Of a DNA stretch of 64,000 nucleotides, positions 1-13,200 are shown piece by piece; within the stretch, counting starts at the first letter, position 1; the number at the start of each line of letters is the position of its first letter. Below the pieces are notes generated by a model. That model was not told the origin of the DNA, searched no databases, and saw nothing but the letters and a program-made list of their open reading frames with translations. Source of the stretch: Crotophaga sulcirostris (taxonomy: Eukaryota > Chordata > Aves > Cuculiformes > Crotophagidae); the NCBI GenBank assembly GCA_013397455.1, contig VYZB01000384.1, positions 434,001 to 498,000 on the forward strand. The letters run 5' to 3'. Position numbers and translations under genes: made by a program.

Positions 1-1788
1 TGAGCATTTATTCATTTAAAGTTTGCATCAGTTCAAATTTTCTCATCTTTTTCAAAAAACACATTACTGAAGCCCTATCATATTACAAACCCACCTGTAA
101 GAGACTTAAGCTCTTACAAAATGGATGCGTTAGTCAGGTTAGATCATGTTCAACAGTAATATTGTCAAGCCACACCGCTCTTTTTTTTACTATTTATTTT
201 TCACATTGTCCAGATTTGCTTGATATTATTTTCCATTTTTAGCACTGTTATCTCTGAAAGCCAAGGTGAAGCATTATACCAGAGTCTTACTATTATCTCT
301 GAAATATATATGAACAAAAGCGTATGCAAAATGTAAGCAGTTTGGAAAAGATATTATATTTAATGGATCAGTTTCTAGTTGGTCCCTTCAGGCAGAAATG
401 TTTCTTCCTCACACATGCATTCAATGAATTCTAATATAAAGGAAGCTTGTGCGTACTTAGCTTGGTGTACTTGCCTGCACAAGAGCCTTACAGAACTTCT
501 ATAGTGGCTAAAACAAATTTGTGAACAAGCCAAAACAGGATGACAGCACCTATGGTGTAACAACCACTGAACTGTACACCAAACACACGAGGGCTTGTCC
601 ACACTTCCTGCAATAGATACCAAGACACGTTCACACGGAGACCACGTTGTCTGGAGTTAGTGCTGGAGTCCGAGTTGCTGTCATGTATCTGTCTGCAATA
701 AAAGCTGGATCTTGGTTTGCAGTCTGCAGCACCGTTCCTCGTCTGACACTCACTAAACACACTTTTTGGAAATGGTAGAGAATCGCAATCAGTTTCAGGA
801 CTGTAGATGTGAGGACACACAGACTGGATTAAAATTCTTGGCTCTGAATGCTTTAAATGTCAGGTTTGGATGGCAGTCTAAGCAGACAGCCTGTGGGATT
901 TGCTGTGGTCAGAGTCTCACGTGAGCTGCCAATTGTACTTCTTATCAAAATAGCAGGAGTTTTAAGAAAACAGCCATTCTGGAATGATTTCTTGCTGTTC
1001 TCCAGACTGATTCAGCTGATTTGCCTTTATCTACCCTGCACTGTGCTGAAACTCTGGGAAGTGTACTTCAGTGTGCTCTGTGGAGTGACTGAGCAATGAA
1101 TCTGTGTATCACCAGGAGACTGGACAGGCTCATGTCACCCTGCTACTTTACTCACTCTTCAGTGTACGTATGTGAAATAGCAAAATGGTAGAGAACTGTG
1201 TGGTGTAGTATCTAACACAGTCAGACAGAGGAATGAACACCCAGATCCATGGTGAAGCCTCCTTCTGCCTCCTTGATGTGAAGCCCCAGCCCTTCTGCTG
1301 GGAGTCATAGGAATATCAACAGCAACATGCAGCAGCTGGAGGCTGTAAGACCTCATGTAAACCAGCAGTCAAAACCTCAGCTGGCCTTTGCAGTTCCACT
1401 CTGATGGATCATGGTATTGAAATCACTTCAGTCAAATTCAGAACATCCTGAATTGCTCTAGTCTTCTGTGGTCCCCCCTGGGGTCGTTATTCTATTTGGA
1501 TTGAATGTTGTAGTGCACATGCTCTCTGTGCTGGTATGTACTGTATAGATTACATCACTCAGTCAAGGCTTCAGGAATTATTAAGTCACTAACTTCTAGT
1601 GCAATTCTTTAGACCTAACTGTTTATTTTCAAGTAATCTAATTAAAACACTTGTTAAGGATTTCTTCCATCTCCATGTGGATAACACTTACAGCTTGGCT
1701 CTATCCCACTCATTATTAAGAACAAGAACTGAAAACACGCTGCTGCTGCTGTCAAACCAATGCATCACATCTTTTTGGCTAAAAAGAA
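1..1788. other. Intergenic, nothing recognised
   Basis: AT-rich sequence downstream of ZNF608. A 110-codon open stretch at 488..820 on the minus strand is Cys/Ser-rich with a hydrophobic end, but I cannot place it in any family and it lacks gene context. Confidence 0.6.
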
Positions 1789-2161
1789 CTAGATTTGCTC
1801 AGCCTTGAGAAAGGAAGGCTGAAGGGAGATTTTACTGCTGTCTACAGCTACCTAATGGGAGGACGTAGAGAAACTGAAGTCAGAACCTTCCCAAAGCCAG
1901 ATGGGGGTAACAGAAATGACAAAAGATACAAGCTGGAATGTTGGAAATTTCAGATACGATACAGGCAATTTTCAGTGTGAAGATGGTGTAATACTGGAAC
2001 AGAGGCCTAGAGAGGTGTGGAATTTCCAACCTTGAAGATATTTAAAGCCCAAGTGAACATAGCCATGAGCAACCTGGTCTAATCAACTTTTCTTTGATTT
2101 GATATTGGACTACAAAACTCCACAGATCTCTTTCAGCAGAAATTAGTCTGTGATTCTAAGA
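1789..2161 (+). mobile_element. CR1 LINE 3' fragment
   Basis: Diverged CR1: near 1800 it has ctcagccttgagaaaggaag and ctacagctacctaatggga, and it ends ctgtgattctaag, the usual CR1 3' octamer tail. It is 5'-truncated and non-coding. Confidence 0.8.
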
Positions 2162-2379
2162 GGTGGATTTAATTAAATATGGCAGAAGGTACATGTTTCT
2201 CATCTTCCTGAAAAAGTCTCCTAAATTCTATGGCTCATCTGCCTTATTCCAAGACTGTATAAAATTTCAAGACAAGTCACAGAACTAGATTAAAATGTCA
2301 AAGTGCCAATAAGTCTTAAGTGACTTTATTTCCCTCTCATGCTGGATACAAACACAAAATGCATTTCCAGGCTTGTCTT

Positions 2380-3130
2380 CTGTGTACCATTTCTGGCAAG
2401 GGAAGTCCTGCTTTACAAACCTCTTGACAGACAGGGGACCAACAAGGATATGGAAAAAGGTGATTCAACCAGCTCACCCCTATGATATTGTCTACTTGAC
2501 TTATCCAAAGGATTTTGACAGGAACTTTCACCTTTTAAAGAAACTCACCAGCACAAAAACACGTATAAGAAAAATATTTGGCTAAAATTCAGGCAGTTAA
2601 AGGTAAGAATAAATAGGCTGTTCTACAGTGGAAAGACAAATGTGAGTCTCTACAACTATAAAGGATATATTAGAAATAGAAAAGTTTCAGAGAAGAATGA
2701 CAAGGATGATTAACAGATGGGGGGGAGGTGCGGGCAGAGATTAGGCTGGGACTCATCAGTGTGGGAAAAAAGCTTACTTAAATTGGAATACACTGAAGTC
2801 TATCCAGTCATGAGAGGTATAGGGGGAAGATGACTAGGGAAGAAATTGTTTCCTGTTACTTCCAGTACAGAATCCACGGTCATCAAACAAAGGTAAGAGA
2901 CTGCATCCAGGACACACAGAAGGCCTTTATGCAATGGACAATGCATGACATTTATACTGAATTCAAGAGGATATTGCACAAGCACTTTGGAAAAAAAAAA
3001 AAGGTAAGTTATTAAATCCTCTGGCTGACAATTGACAGAAGATGGGAGAGTATAAGCCTAGATACATTCCCTACTCTTGCTTTTCTCTGGGCATTTGCTT
3101 GTGGCTATTACCGATGACTGAGCTAGCCAA
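2380..3130 (+). mobile_element. Ancient CR1/L3-type LINE relic with reverse-transcriptase remnant
   Basis: Reads colinearly with the old amniote CR1/L3 LINE: tgatattgtctacttgac (degenerate RT stretch DIVYLTYPKDFD), then gaagaatgacaaggatga, then ctgggactcatcagtgtggg, then a 3' part with tctgggcatttgcttg. Many indels and stops destroy the frame. This copy is much older than the other CR1 fragments here. The match is from memory of the consensus. Confidence 0.65.
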
Positions 3131-3695
3131 GGAAGTGGTTGGGTTTATGTTCTTTGATTTTCCTTTACCCAGGGTGTAAGAAAAGCATTGAGCAAGTCGA
3201 TCCCCATGCCATGCCTGAGTACAGCTAACTCACCCATGGCCATCAGCTTTCTTGCCTCCTGATTGATTCTCCGCAGCTTTGAACTGCTGGGACAGCTGAT
3301 GTATGTGTGCCTCCTGAGCAGTGTAAGCATGTCCAGAGGATATTGCATGAATCTTGGCCATGAAGCTAAATCTCAGCAGACCTGGGATGGCGAAGGCAGG
3401 AAAATGAAACCACTAGTGGCCTCTGCTGTGTGGCCTGAACCTTCTTATGGCAAAAGCAGCTGGATTTCCGAAAGTGTTCAGGCTCTTTACAGGAATTGCA
3501 AAACATATTTCACAAGATAGTTGCCAGATGCCCAACTCCCTTTGATTGCAGTGCGACAGCACTTCTGAAAATACGTAAGACACCCATCTACATCTTTAGG
3601 TGCTTAAATCTCTCTAGCGTGCTGACCCTGTGCCCTCCAGAACTTAAAAATAACTTTGCCTAATTGGACTCCTACTTAACCCCGTGTGGTTTGAG

Positions 3696-3779
3696 GCCTG
3701 CTCCATCTGCATAGGCTGACAGGGCAAATGAAAATATATTAATCTGAAGTGAAAAGCACTTATTGCAGATGGAGCAGGC
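3696..3779. repeat. 16-bp perfect inverted repeat with E-box motifs
   Basis: Left arm 3696..3711 (GCCTGCTCCATCTGCA) and right arm 3764..3779 are exact reverse complements, separated by 52 bases. Each arm holds CATCTG/CAGATG, an E-box of the proneural bHLH type, and a TAATTG lies just upstream. The surrounding sequence is not a recognised transposon. Confidence 0.8.
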
Positions 3780-5849
3780 TCCCTTGAGGTACATTTCTGA
3801 TCCCAAATGTACGGACAGGCGCAGCAATTTTAATACTAATACTATGTTTTAAATAATAGAGAAGCTGTGAGATTATCAATTTATGGACTAACAAAATACA
3901 AATCACACTGTTATACACAAGATTAAAGGACTACAGTCTACAATTTTCATGGTTCTTTATTACAACAATACTGTAATGCTAAATACTATTGAACAGGAAA
4001 TTGCTATATGTAGGTGGTTTTTTTTCCCCTCAACACAACAAAAGAGAAAGAAAGGAAAATGAGGGGGACGGGTCTCTGTCCCTAAGTGTGTTTGTGTAGC
4101 ATCGAGCTGAGCATGCTGGAAGCTTTGGTGGGTAGGGTACAATAATTCAAACTTCAAACAAAAGAGTTTTGAAAGGCAAAAGACAGAGCAGGAGGCATGT
4201 CAGACAACAGTATTACACTCACTGCGTGCACATGTGCTGAAGGTATATCTGATCATCAGATGATCTCACATGTAAGCACATTTATCTAAGCTTTTTTTTT
4301 CTATTTTTTTCTCACAGAGTGGAGTTTTGATATCAGACACAGGCATTCCCATGTTTGGCACATTCAGGATTCTTTCCTACTTATTTGCTATTTTTTTCCT
4401 TTGTTTTTTTCCATTGCGGTATGAGGCACTGTAAGCACATGTTTTTTGGCTCATGATTAGGCAGAGAGATCTTCTTGTTCAATTCATGGATGCACTTGCT
4501 CACACGTTCAAAGCAGATTAGCTGTCCCAGGCTTTGCCAAGACAGTGGGAGTTGCATGGTTAAATCCTTGTGTAGGTCTTTGAAATTATTCTTGGTTGAT
4601 AATTAATTGCAGCAGCTGACCTTCCACTTTCACATCCATCTACAGTTTCCGAGCAACAGGGCAATGCACTACCTACTATGCCAGTTATCCAGTGGCCATT
4701 ATTTGCAAAAACTACACGATTTTGGTTTTGTCTTCTATATTTAGCTTTAAACTCAAAAGTAGGTAAATATGTAAGGTTGTGATCCTGGGTCTGATCCTGC
4801 TCATCTGACTCAGAGCTTTAGGATGTTGCTACCCGCCAGCCGCCCCCCTCACCTTTTTAAAAACAAAAAGTTGTGCCCCTGTGAGAAGCAGCCAGCCGTC
4901 CCCCCTGTTGGCATCTGCGCAGGCTGGGACAGACATGGGGCAGCCACAGTGCCTGTTCCCAGCATGATGAGCATATTCAGCCATAGGACAAGCAGGGCAC
5001 ACACATGGCAACATCATCCTAAAGCCCTGGAATTAAAATTGCCACAGCTCTTCCCCCTGTCATCTCAAGTCAGAGCTTGGGAGAGGCAGGAGGTACAGAG
5101 GAAACTCTCCCCTGCCTCAGCAGAGGCAGTCTGCAGAGCACTTGAAGGGCTTCTTTGGGGTATAGTAATTATTAGCTGAATGCTTACTGGATCACATCAA
5201 ATGGAAACAGCATGTCTTCAGCAACACTACAAAGGGCATTTGATTAGCATTGGAGATGAGCCTGTATCAAAAGTTCGAGTTCAGTCTTTGTGGCTGTAAC
5301 CTTGCTCAAGTCAGGATGTACTCTTCCTCCAGCTATTTATTTAGCTGAAACACATAAAACTCTTGTTAGTGCAGCTAGGGTTGGATATTTCCTTTTTACT
5401 CTGTTCCAAGAGAAGCATTGTTCTACAAGAAGAAACAGCTTGTGTCTAAAAGTAAATAGGTTAGCAAAATAGCTGGTGTCAGTAGGCAACAGGAGCACTC
5501 TTTCTTCACATAGAGAACAGCTCACTCATTTGGGTGGTTAAGTAAGAAAATGGGAGTCTGACTTTAGGCGTTCAAGTTTGAAAGTATTGGCCTCTGTTCC
5601 TGAACTGAGTCCTCTCATGCCCTAATTCAATTCATATCAACCTTTCTGCACAGCAGACTGGTGAACCCTAAAACTGGATGTTTGTTGTAACCAAATCACT
5701 GCTGCAACTTCAATGGTAGCAACCTGAGCTCAGCACTGTTATGCAGGTAAGTAAGTTCTTTGTTTGATATTTCCTAACACTAAATGTACATGTGTATGGA
5801 AGGGAAAAAAGATCCCCAACAGCTGCACCAACCTCATTTGAACATTAGA

Positions 5850-6130
5850 TTATTCACTTCCCCAACTAATCAATAATTGTTATAATTAAAATTGATAGCT
5901 GCAAATAACATGACAGAGCGTTGCTGCCAGAATACTGATTGTGTATTTGGCTTGGAAAGATAGGCAGTAGCGTGGAACACTTATTTTCCAATTTGCTTTT
6001 AGCTGTGTGCAAATTGCTTTAGCTGTATCCAGCTGATTTAGACCTTGCCTGGAGGTACACTAGATTAATTGGGAGCCACACATTCATTGCTTACAGAATG
6101 GACTCTGTAATTGGTGAAATTTGTTAGTGC
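5850..6130. promoter_or_regulatory. Candidate conserved enhancer (homeodomain-motif cluster)
   Basis: Dense homeodomain-type cores (CTAATCAATAATTG, TATAATTAAAATTGAT, AGATTAATTGGG, GTAATTGG) plus a Meis/TGIF-like ATGACAG, in sequence free of repeats. The composition resembles conserved non-coding elements near developmental genes. No alignment was possible here. Confidence 0.3.
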
Positions 6131-9100
6131 CAGTTATAAAATAACTATATAGTTCTGCTTTTCAGTTGTCCCTTCATTACTCTTTAAGGAAAGAGGAAAA
6201 ACAATTAGAAGCTTTCAGACAATCAAGACTGCTTTTAAGTCTTTATGTAAAACCACCAGTGTGTCTACAGTCAATATTTTATGCAAGCAAACATTAGTGT
6301 GAATATGGTATTGATTTTTTTTTCAAAACCGAGAAGCTCTTCAGCATACACAAGAGGGAATTTTTTTTGTCCTTGTTGTGATTGAACTTTAGATAATGAA
6401 ACCATTATGTTGTTACTACCTGGAGCTTTGAAAAACAACTGTGGTTTTTTTGTATCTTACCTAGCTTATTATTAACCAGTAGAAAAATACATTGTTGTTT
6501 GTTGGCACCCAAAAGCATTAAAAAAAGACTATGGCCATAGCTTTTCTTAAATCCAGACTCCTTTTTTGCTTATCTGTAAATAATAGGGACACATAAAGCT
6601 TACAGCTAAACATATAAACATAATGGGCTGCTTCCAAGATATACATTCTTGTGATTATTCGTGGATTTAGGAGTCAAGATCTATGACCTAAGCATATTTC
6701 ATTTTCCCTTGTGCATATCCTTACCCTAAAAACAGATTATAAACCAGTTACCTTTCTTCAGAAGAGCTATGATGCTCGAGGTGTTCTGTATCTTACTTGC
6801 CATGCAAAGCATTGTGCAAGAGACCAGTAATTTCACAGAGAAAACTGGTCTTTATTAGCTGCACTGGTTACAGAACCATTTGTTGTTCTTTACGTCTTTT
6901 TTTCCTTTGCAATTAGCAAGCAATTTTCATTTGATGGTGCCATAAGATAGGGGTAATTCAACTGTTGATGCAAGCAGAGTTTGATGCTATCACTGGGAAC
7001 TAATGGATAGTAAATTGAGTGAGCCAGGGAAAAAGTATAAACTAAAAAAGCGTGTAGGGGTGTGAAAGGGAGGTGGGGAAGTGGTTTGCATCCCTCATTG
7101 CCCTTTGCTACCCCGATAGAACCTTTTCCTGAAACAAGCGTCGTGTTTGCTTTATAGATCTCATATAGATTTTCAATTCTCATCCCACTGATCATTGTAT
7201 ACTAGTCAAGTGAGCTTTAGTGTGAGTTACAGTGGTAATCATACTATTGACAAAGGTTGCCTCCATGAAATCAGTGACTTGTTTCAAAATTTGTTTTCCT
7301 TTGGACCTGCTTATAGATGCTGCCAAGACTCTGGATGATCTGGAACTGAATTTTGGCCTTTTAAAGAATGCTGAAGTGCATGCTGAAGTGGTAAAGTCTA
7401 AAAATATAGCAGTCAAAACAAGAGCATCTAGTAAGGACAAAACTATCATATCCCGTGATTGGAAATATCCTCATTGCAGAGAAAAATACTCAAGATGGTT
7501 TCTTAAGCACGTTTCAGCCAATTAATGAGAAGATATGGGTCCTTTCTACTGGCGGCCACTAATCTAATACTGCCATTTACTGGGCCCCCCAAAAATTCCC
7601 TCCCCTTTCTGTACGAATCCCGAACGATTTGCCAGGCCATACACTGCCATATACATACTGCTCTTCTTTAATAAAACAGAATTTTAGTGCAGCCACAACT
7701 TAGAATTAACCCTTTTTCAAGTGGGACAGGTTTTAAGATCTTGTGACCTAGTGACAGGTGCAGAGGTAAAACTCCAGAGCTGGGGAGTCATTAGTACCTT
7801 ATAAAGCTATTTTATTGCTAGTGGGCTACAAAAGAAACCCCTAAGAAAATTAATGTCATATCATGCATATATCTTTTATGTGTGACCCTCTAACAATGGA
7901 GAGCGAGTGCATGAGCATCTGAGAGAGACTTACATGCGTATGTACTCAAGGAAGAAGAGCTACACTGAATAGCAATCATTGCTCTGCCTCAAGAGACCGA
8001 CTCCTTATCTGAGTTGCAGAAGCAGAATCCACTGAAACCTAATGAGAGGTGCTCTAGCTTAAAAAATAGTGAACTCTCTTTTTCTAGTGTTTTCTTTCTA
8101 TAGCAGTTTCTTTTGCACTTTGGTTCTTTGGGGAAATAGCTCAAAAAATGGGGACAGACTTTTGGCAGACAAAAGGGAAAGTGATCAGCTGGTTTCAACA
8201 AAGCCACAAGACATTTACAGAGGCTGAGGATTTGGCAAATTCACTATTAAAGGAAGCCAGCTTCTTTCCAAGCAGGAAGAAAGATCATGAATTAGCACAG
8301 TAGATACTTGCAGCAAAGCTTGGTATTAAATTGTTCTGTTTCAATGTGCAGCATGGAGAGACATATTGTGTCATTGACATTTTAATGACCTTTTCTGTTT
8401 GGAGCTATGCTTAAAAATCAGTGGCTTGATGAGGCTCATCACTGCAAACACTTAAACTGACTTGGTGGCAGAGCTGGGGAAAGGTGTGGACAAAAGGAGA
8501 CTATAAAAGCCTCGCTCTTACACATGTAAGCAATGGAAAAGTAGAAATTTCAACTGTCCCTGAGGTCTACCGAGACATTGATCTGGTTCCCTCCATTCTC
8601 TTCTGGGGAACCTGCAGCCCCAAAAGAAGGAAGTAGGGCCACATTTCTGAAGCAGCCAGCAGAGCTGAACACTGCTGAAGATGGGGACCTTAAAAAGGAG
8701 AAACCTGTTCTATGTAAGGAAGGTGCCTAGTTTGAGCATATGCATTAAGGGCCAGGTCCTTTTAAAGCTAACTGCAAATCTTGTCCCTTTCAGTCATCCA
8801 CACTGGATAGAAAGACGAAAAAATTACCCTCTCCCCTCAAGTTACTCCTAGCACCACTTAAGACTCTCAAACACAAGTTTATACTATTGATGAAAAAGAG
8901 GAAAAAATAAGGAAAAAAAAAAACCTGACTTTTTTTCATGGCAGTCTGTTAACTATACAGGAGGTGATTCCATTAGAAAACCCCAGGCGTACTTATTCCA
9001 CTACTTATTTCCACTACTCTGTAAGAGTTCGACTTGAAACATATAAAGAGAAAATTCACCTTCATTTGTCTAATTAAGAAAACATTAGTAAGGGTCTTAC

Positions 9101-10263
9101 TGAAGCCCATCCCCCTGCATACCATTCTATTAGAAACACCTTAAACCCAAGTCCTGTAAGACCAGAATCTGCACATCCTTGTTCACGACTGTGAGAGCAC
9201 AGCTAGGGTTGGGGGTTCTGGGGGCTGGCAGATCCCATCCCTCCAACCCCAGCTGGGGAGCAAGACAGTTGCGGTACAGCCCCAGACCAGGGCATCAGGT
9301 GGCCCTGGGGCAGGGCTGGACAGTGGTGGGATGAGCTGAAAGGGACTCCTGGGCCCCTGAACAGGGGTAAGGGGAGGCTCCATGGGAGGCTGGGCAGGGC
9401 CACCAAGGCTTGGCAGTGCCCTCAGGTTCCCTGAGGACAGCTAGAAGAACTGCAGTCATTTACCTGTCAGGATGGATGCCTTGAAATAAGTCTCCTGTGT
9501 TAAGGCTTTAAACAGGCTTCTAGAAAATCTTTGCTTCCTGATTTAGCTCTTTTTTTATCAGGCATTGCTGCACTGTTCAGTTTCATGAAGACACAAATCC
9601 TGTAGGATTATGCTTAAAGCAATAAGTAAGTATTCTACCATTAGCAGACTCAAAATGATGGAAATCATGTACACCATTACACCACCAAAAATGACTGCAG
9701 AATTATACTGAAATGACTATAAGGCTATTGGAACGGAACTACAGGTACCAGTTTCGTCTGTAGGACCTCATTTGTCAGTAACAAAACCTGTTTTTAAAGT
9801 CTCTAGAGCAGTTCTCTATATTATTATAGTGGAGAATAACAAGTTTTTTGCATGATAAACGTTCTGAGGCTGCAAGTAACAATTACCTCTGCTAAATCCT
9901 TAAGTTTGCTAATTTATCAGTCCAGACAAGAAGTTTCAGAGTTACTTCTGATGTTGAAAGAACTATTTAGCATAGGCTGCACAATAATCGCTAGCAGCCA
10001 GTGTGAGGATTTCAGTGCTGTCCATCTTCCCACCACTGCAAAATGGGTAACTTCACCTTATGTCTCCTCTCCTGAATGAAAAACTCTTGCACTTCTATAT
10101 AAAAGTAACAGTAAGATTCCTTAAAAAAAAAAAGCTTACAGAAAAGGCTGAAGCTACGAGAATTTAGGAAATACTGACCTAAGAGACAAAATGACATCAA
10201 GGATAACTGTAGTTCCTAGTAATGCAAGTTTTCAGTACAGAAATCTAGGTAAAGCTTTGTTTC

Positions 10264-10295
10264 TTCTTGATTTGTTTCTTGAAACAAATCAAGAA
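10264..10295. repeat. 32-bp palindrome (15-bp perfect arms, 2-nt centre)
   Basis: TTCTTGATTTGTTTC (10264..10278) and its exact reverse complement (10281..10295) are separated only by TT. Such tight perfect palindromes usually arise by template switching and can extrude cruciforms. Confidence 0.9.
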
Positions 10296-13200
10296 AACAG
10301 AGCTTTCTTTCTAAAGCAGAACCAAAGGTGGTTCATTAATGTCTGTACGTCCCCACTTCCCTCTGATACGAGGAGATACAGCTTGAGACTTCTTATGTGG
10401 GTTTGGTATCATTCCCAATTTTTGAGGCACTAGATGGCTTCAAAATACCTTTAAAATTGCAATGGTTTTTGTCAGTTATTTTAAGCTTCTTGTTAATAAT
10501 GGTCTGCTCTAGCTACTTAAGGCATCTTGTGCTATCAGCTATGAAATATTATAGCTATTATTCAGAGGGAACTATAAATATGAACTATGCTATATGAATT
10601 GGAAGTGAGACGTTCTCTGCCCCTAAAACTTTAGGGTGAAAAGAAAATACAGAAAGCATAAGTTATATAAAAAACACAGGTCAAAAGAGGGAGTGTGAAA
10701 AAAGGAAAGAGAGAGAATACCTAATCAGGGACTGAGATCACAAATGGACACAGAATTTTTAGCTGCACAAATAGAGTGAGTTTTGATGATGTCAAATCAA
10801 TGCACAAGGGCTTATGAAGTGAGCAAGCGAGGTAGAGAAGGGAGAGAAAAAAAGGAAGAGTGAGAGAGTGTGGCAAGCAAACATTAGAGTGAGAAAGGGT
10901 AGAAAGATGAGGACAGTACATTTGTCAGCTGTGGTAAAGGTAGTGACAAGATCGTGATGACAAAAGGTCATACAAACTAGATGCCCTTCTTGGTTCTTTC
11001 ACTGCTTCCCTGGGAAGAGACAGGGTGGAGAGCCACAGAAGTGCACTGAGGTGTTCTTTGCTTGTGCCAGTCTTCATGCCATCAACAACCCTGGTGTGCC
11101 TTAGGATAGATTCAAAGGTTCTCTAATTTCATATCCTTTGGGGGCACTTGTCCTGCTAGCACTTGTCAGAGTTACAAGTGGGAACAATGACCCAATGGTT
11201 AAGCGCAACCAATGCACCTTTCAGAAGCAAGGAGGGGATAACACAGTACAAAACTATCCCTGTGAGCTCCCAGGTGTGCCCTATGGCCACCAGGGAATCT
11301 AAAGTTACAAAATTGAAGAAATGTTACTGCCAGTCACTGTCTTCACAAGCTCTGCTCCAGCCCTGGTAGTCCAATAGCTCAGTCAGTTAGCCCCTTGTCC
11401 TGTTCCATTCAGCCTCTAGAGGTACATGCTTGCTCAAAAAAAACCCCAATCCCTTGTCTGCTCGCATCCATTTTTTTCCAATGCACCATAGACAGTAGTT
11501 CCCCAGCTGTTATTTGGGGGGGCTCTGTGGTATTAGCTCCCACTGACAGACCTTTCATTTTCCAGCTGTGCTCCATGGGCAGGCTAGAAATTCAAATAAG
11601 TGCAACACATGAGCCCCGTTTGACTTTTGTATGACATCCAGCAACATCTGGATGAAAGATGGGACGAGGGCCATGGATTGCTGTTGCTAGAAGAGCACAG
11701 TAGTAGAGGTGTTACTGGAGGTAACAAAAAATACAAGCCATTCCTGTGTAAAGCAGAGTGCAAATATATCTGTACCATGCTGCTTCAGCTGCCCCTCCCT
11801 CTCTGATGATGAGCCTCTGCAGCTCTTAGTCCCCAGGTTTGTTTATTGCCGTCCTTGTATCACTGATTCAGTTTGCCCATCCTTTGGGTGCTCACACAGG
11901 GGAGAAACGGCCATAGCTGCTCGTCAATGCCTGTACATGTGGGTGGACACCTTTTGGCTTTGGGGAGTGTTGAACCAAGGAGTCATGCTCACTGTTGCAC
12001 AGCCTTTAAGGAGGTCAGTATGGTAAATGTAAAACCAAAAGGCAAGCTATGGAGGGAAGACTTAAATGGAGGAAGACCTTAAATGGAGGAAGACAATAAA
12101 TGGCAATGGATGTTAGCCTCTCTTCCAGACTTCAAAGATGTAATAAATCTTAATATTAATTAGGATTTTAACTTGCTTACACTGTATCAATCAGAGCAAT
12201 TTATTGCAGCTACTTACAACACTCAAACCATATGAAGTCACCAGCAGTGAGAATTTATAAGATCTGTTTTGCTGCAGAAGCACTAATGGTCTCAGCTGAA
12301 AAAAAAAAAATCAATGGTACATTTCAATACAAAAGCCATTTGAGCCTTTAGTATAGAAGTAATAAGGCATTTATTATTTCAAGAGCCCTGCATTCACAAT
12401 ATCCCCTTTTCCAAAGAAAACACCCCTTCCTTCCCATTTTTTATGAGGCTAATTTGTAGTATGTCACCGCTGTGAGACTTCCGAATGCGTTCAGAACAAG
12501 ACAATAAGAGTAAGCCACAGATGAATGATGTGTAGTAAAAATCAATAAACCTTATAACTAGTCACTAAGGGAACTGATTTTATGCCTATAAAAATAAAAC
12601 AATTATAGCAATATTAATGGCAGATTCATCATAGTAATATAAAAAGTCCAAGTGTGCTTGTCTGTTGGGAATCTTTAATTCATCCTTCTGTATTAGGTAT
12701 TCACAAGGTAGAAGTAATGGAAACGACTTCAAGAACAAGCTTTAACTTGCAGTAGTTCACCCTGTCAAAAAAACATACTCAAACCCCCAAAAAGCTTCAA
12801 AAAACAGGTGTGACAATGAACATAATCAAGATATGCAGGAAAGGACAAAAGCTAAAGCCTCAAAAACCTGACCAGTAAATCTGATCTATTTTTTGTGTCA
12901 TGATTAGCGATTTCATTTTACTGTGCACTGCATTAACCATGTTGTAACAAAATACATGATATAACCACACAAAATACTTGTTTTGTGGTAATGCCGGTTA
13001 AGCACAGCAAGGGATTTTTTTTTAAATCGACAGATCCTCTGTTTTTAGCATCTACTCATTTGAGGGGGGGAAGGGGCGTGTGTCAATGCAGATATAATAA
13101 GAGAAAATTTGCCTAGAATTTATAGAACACAGAGCTGCTCTAAAATGGGTATTAGAGATTTAAGTTCTACTAATACCATCCAAGGTGTTACTATGGGCCT

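Larger units (their letters stand above)
3131..10263. other. Intergenic DNA downstream of ZNF608
   Basis: No gene recognised. Short GC-rich blocks at about 4820-5160 and 9185-9430 give open stretches with no family resemblance. It contains the inverted repeat at 3696..3779 and a homeodomain-motif-rich stretch at about 5850-6130, listed separately. A-rich and T-rich tracts are scattered. Confidence 0.6.

Noticed and set aside
3696..3779. Possible microRNA hairpin
   Set aside because: The stem is only 16 bp with a 52-nt loop, unlike a pre-miRNA.
4823..5179. 118-codon plus-strand open frame
   Set aside because: It sits in a short GC-rich block where stops are rarer. No family resemblance or gene context.
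7192..7525. Overlapping open frames on both strands, possibly a processed pseudogene
   Set aside because: No parent gene could be named and no poly-A tail or target duplication was seen.
10264..10295. Possible bacterial-style terminator or operator
   Set aside because: Vertebrate genomic context, and the arms are AT-rich. Better explained as a mutational palindrome.
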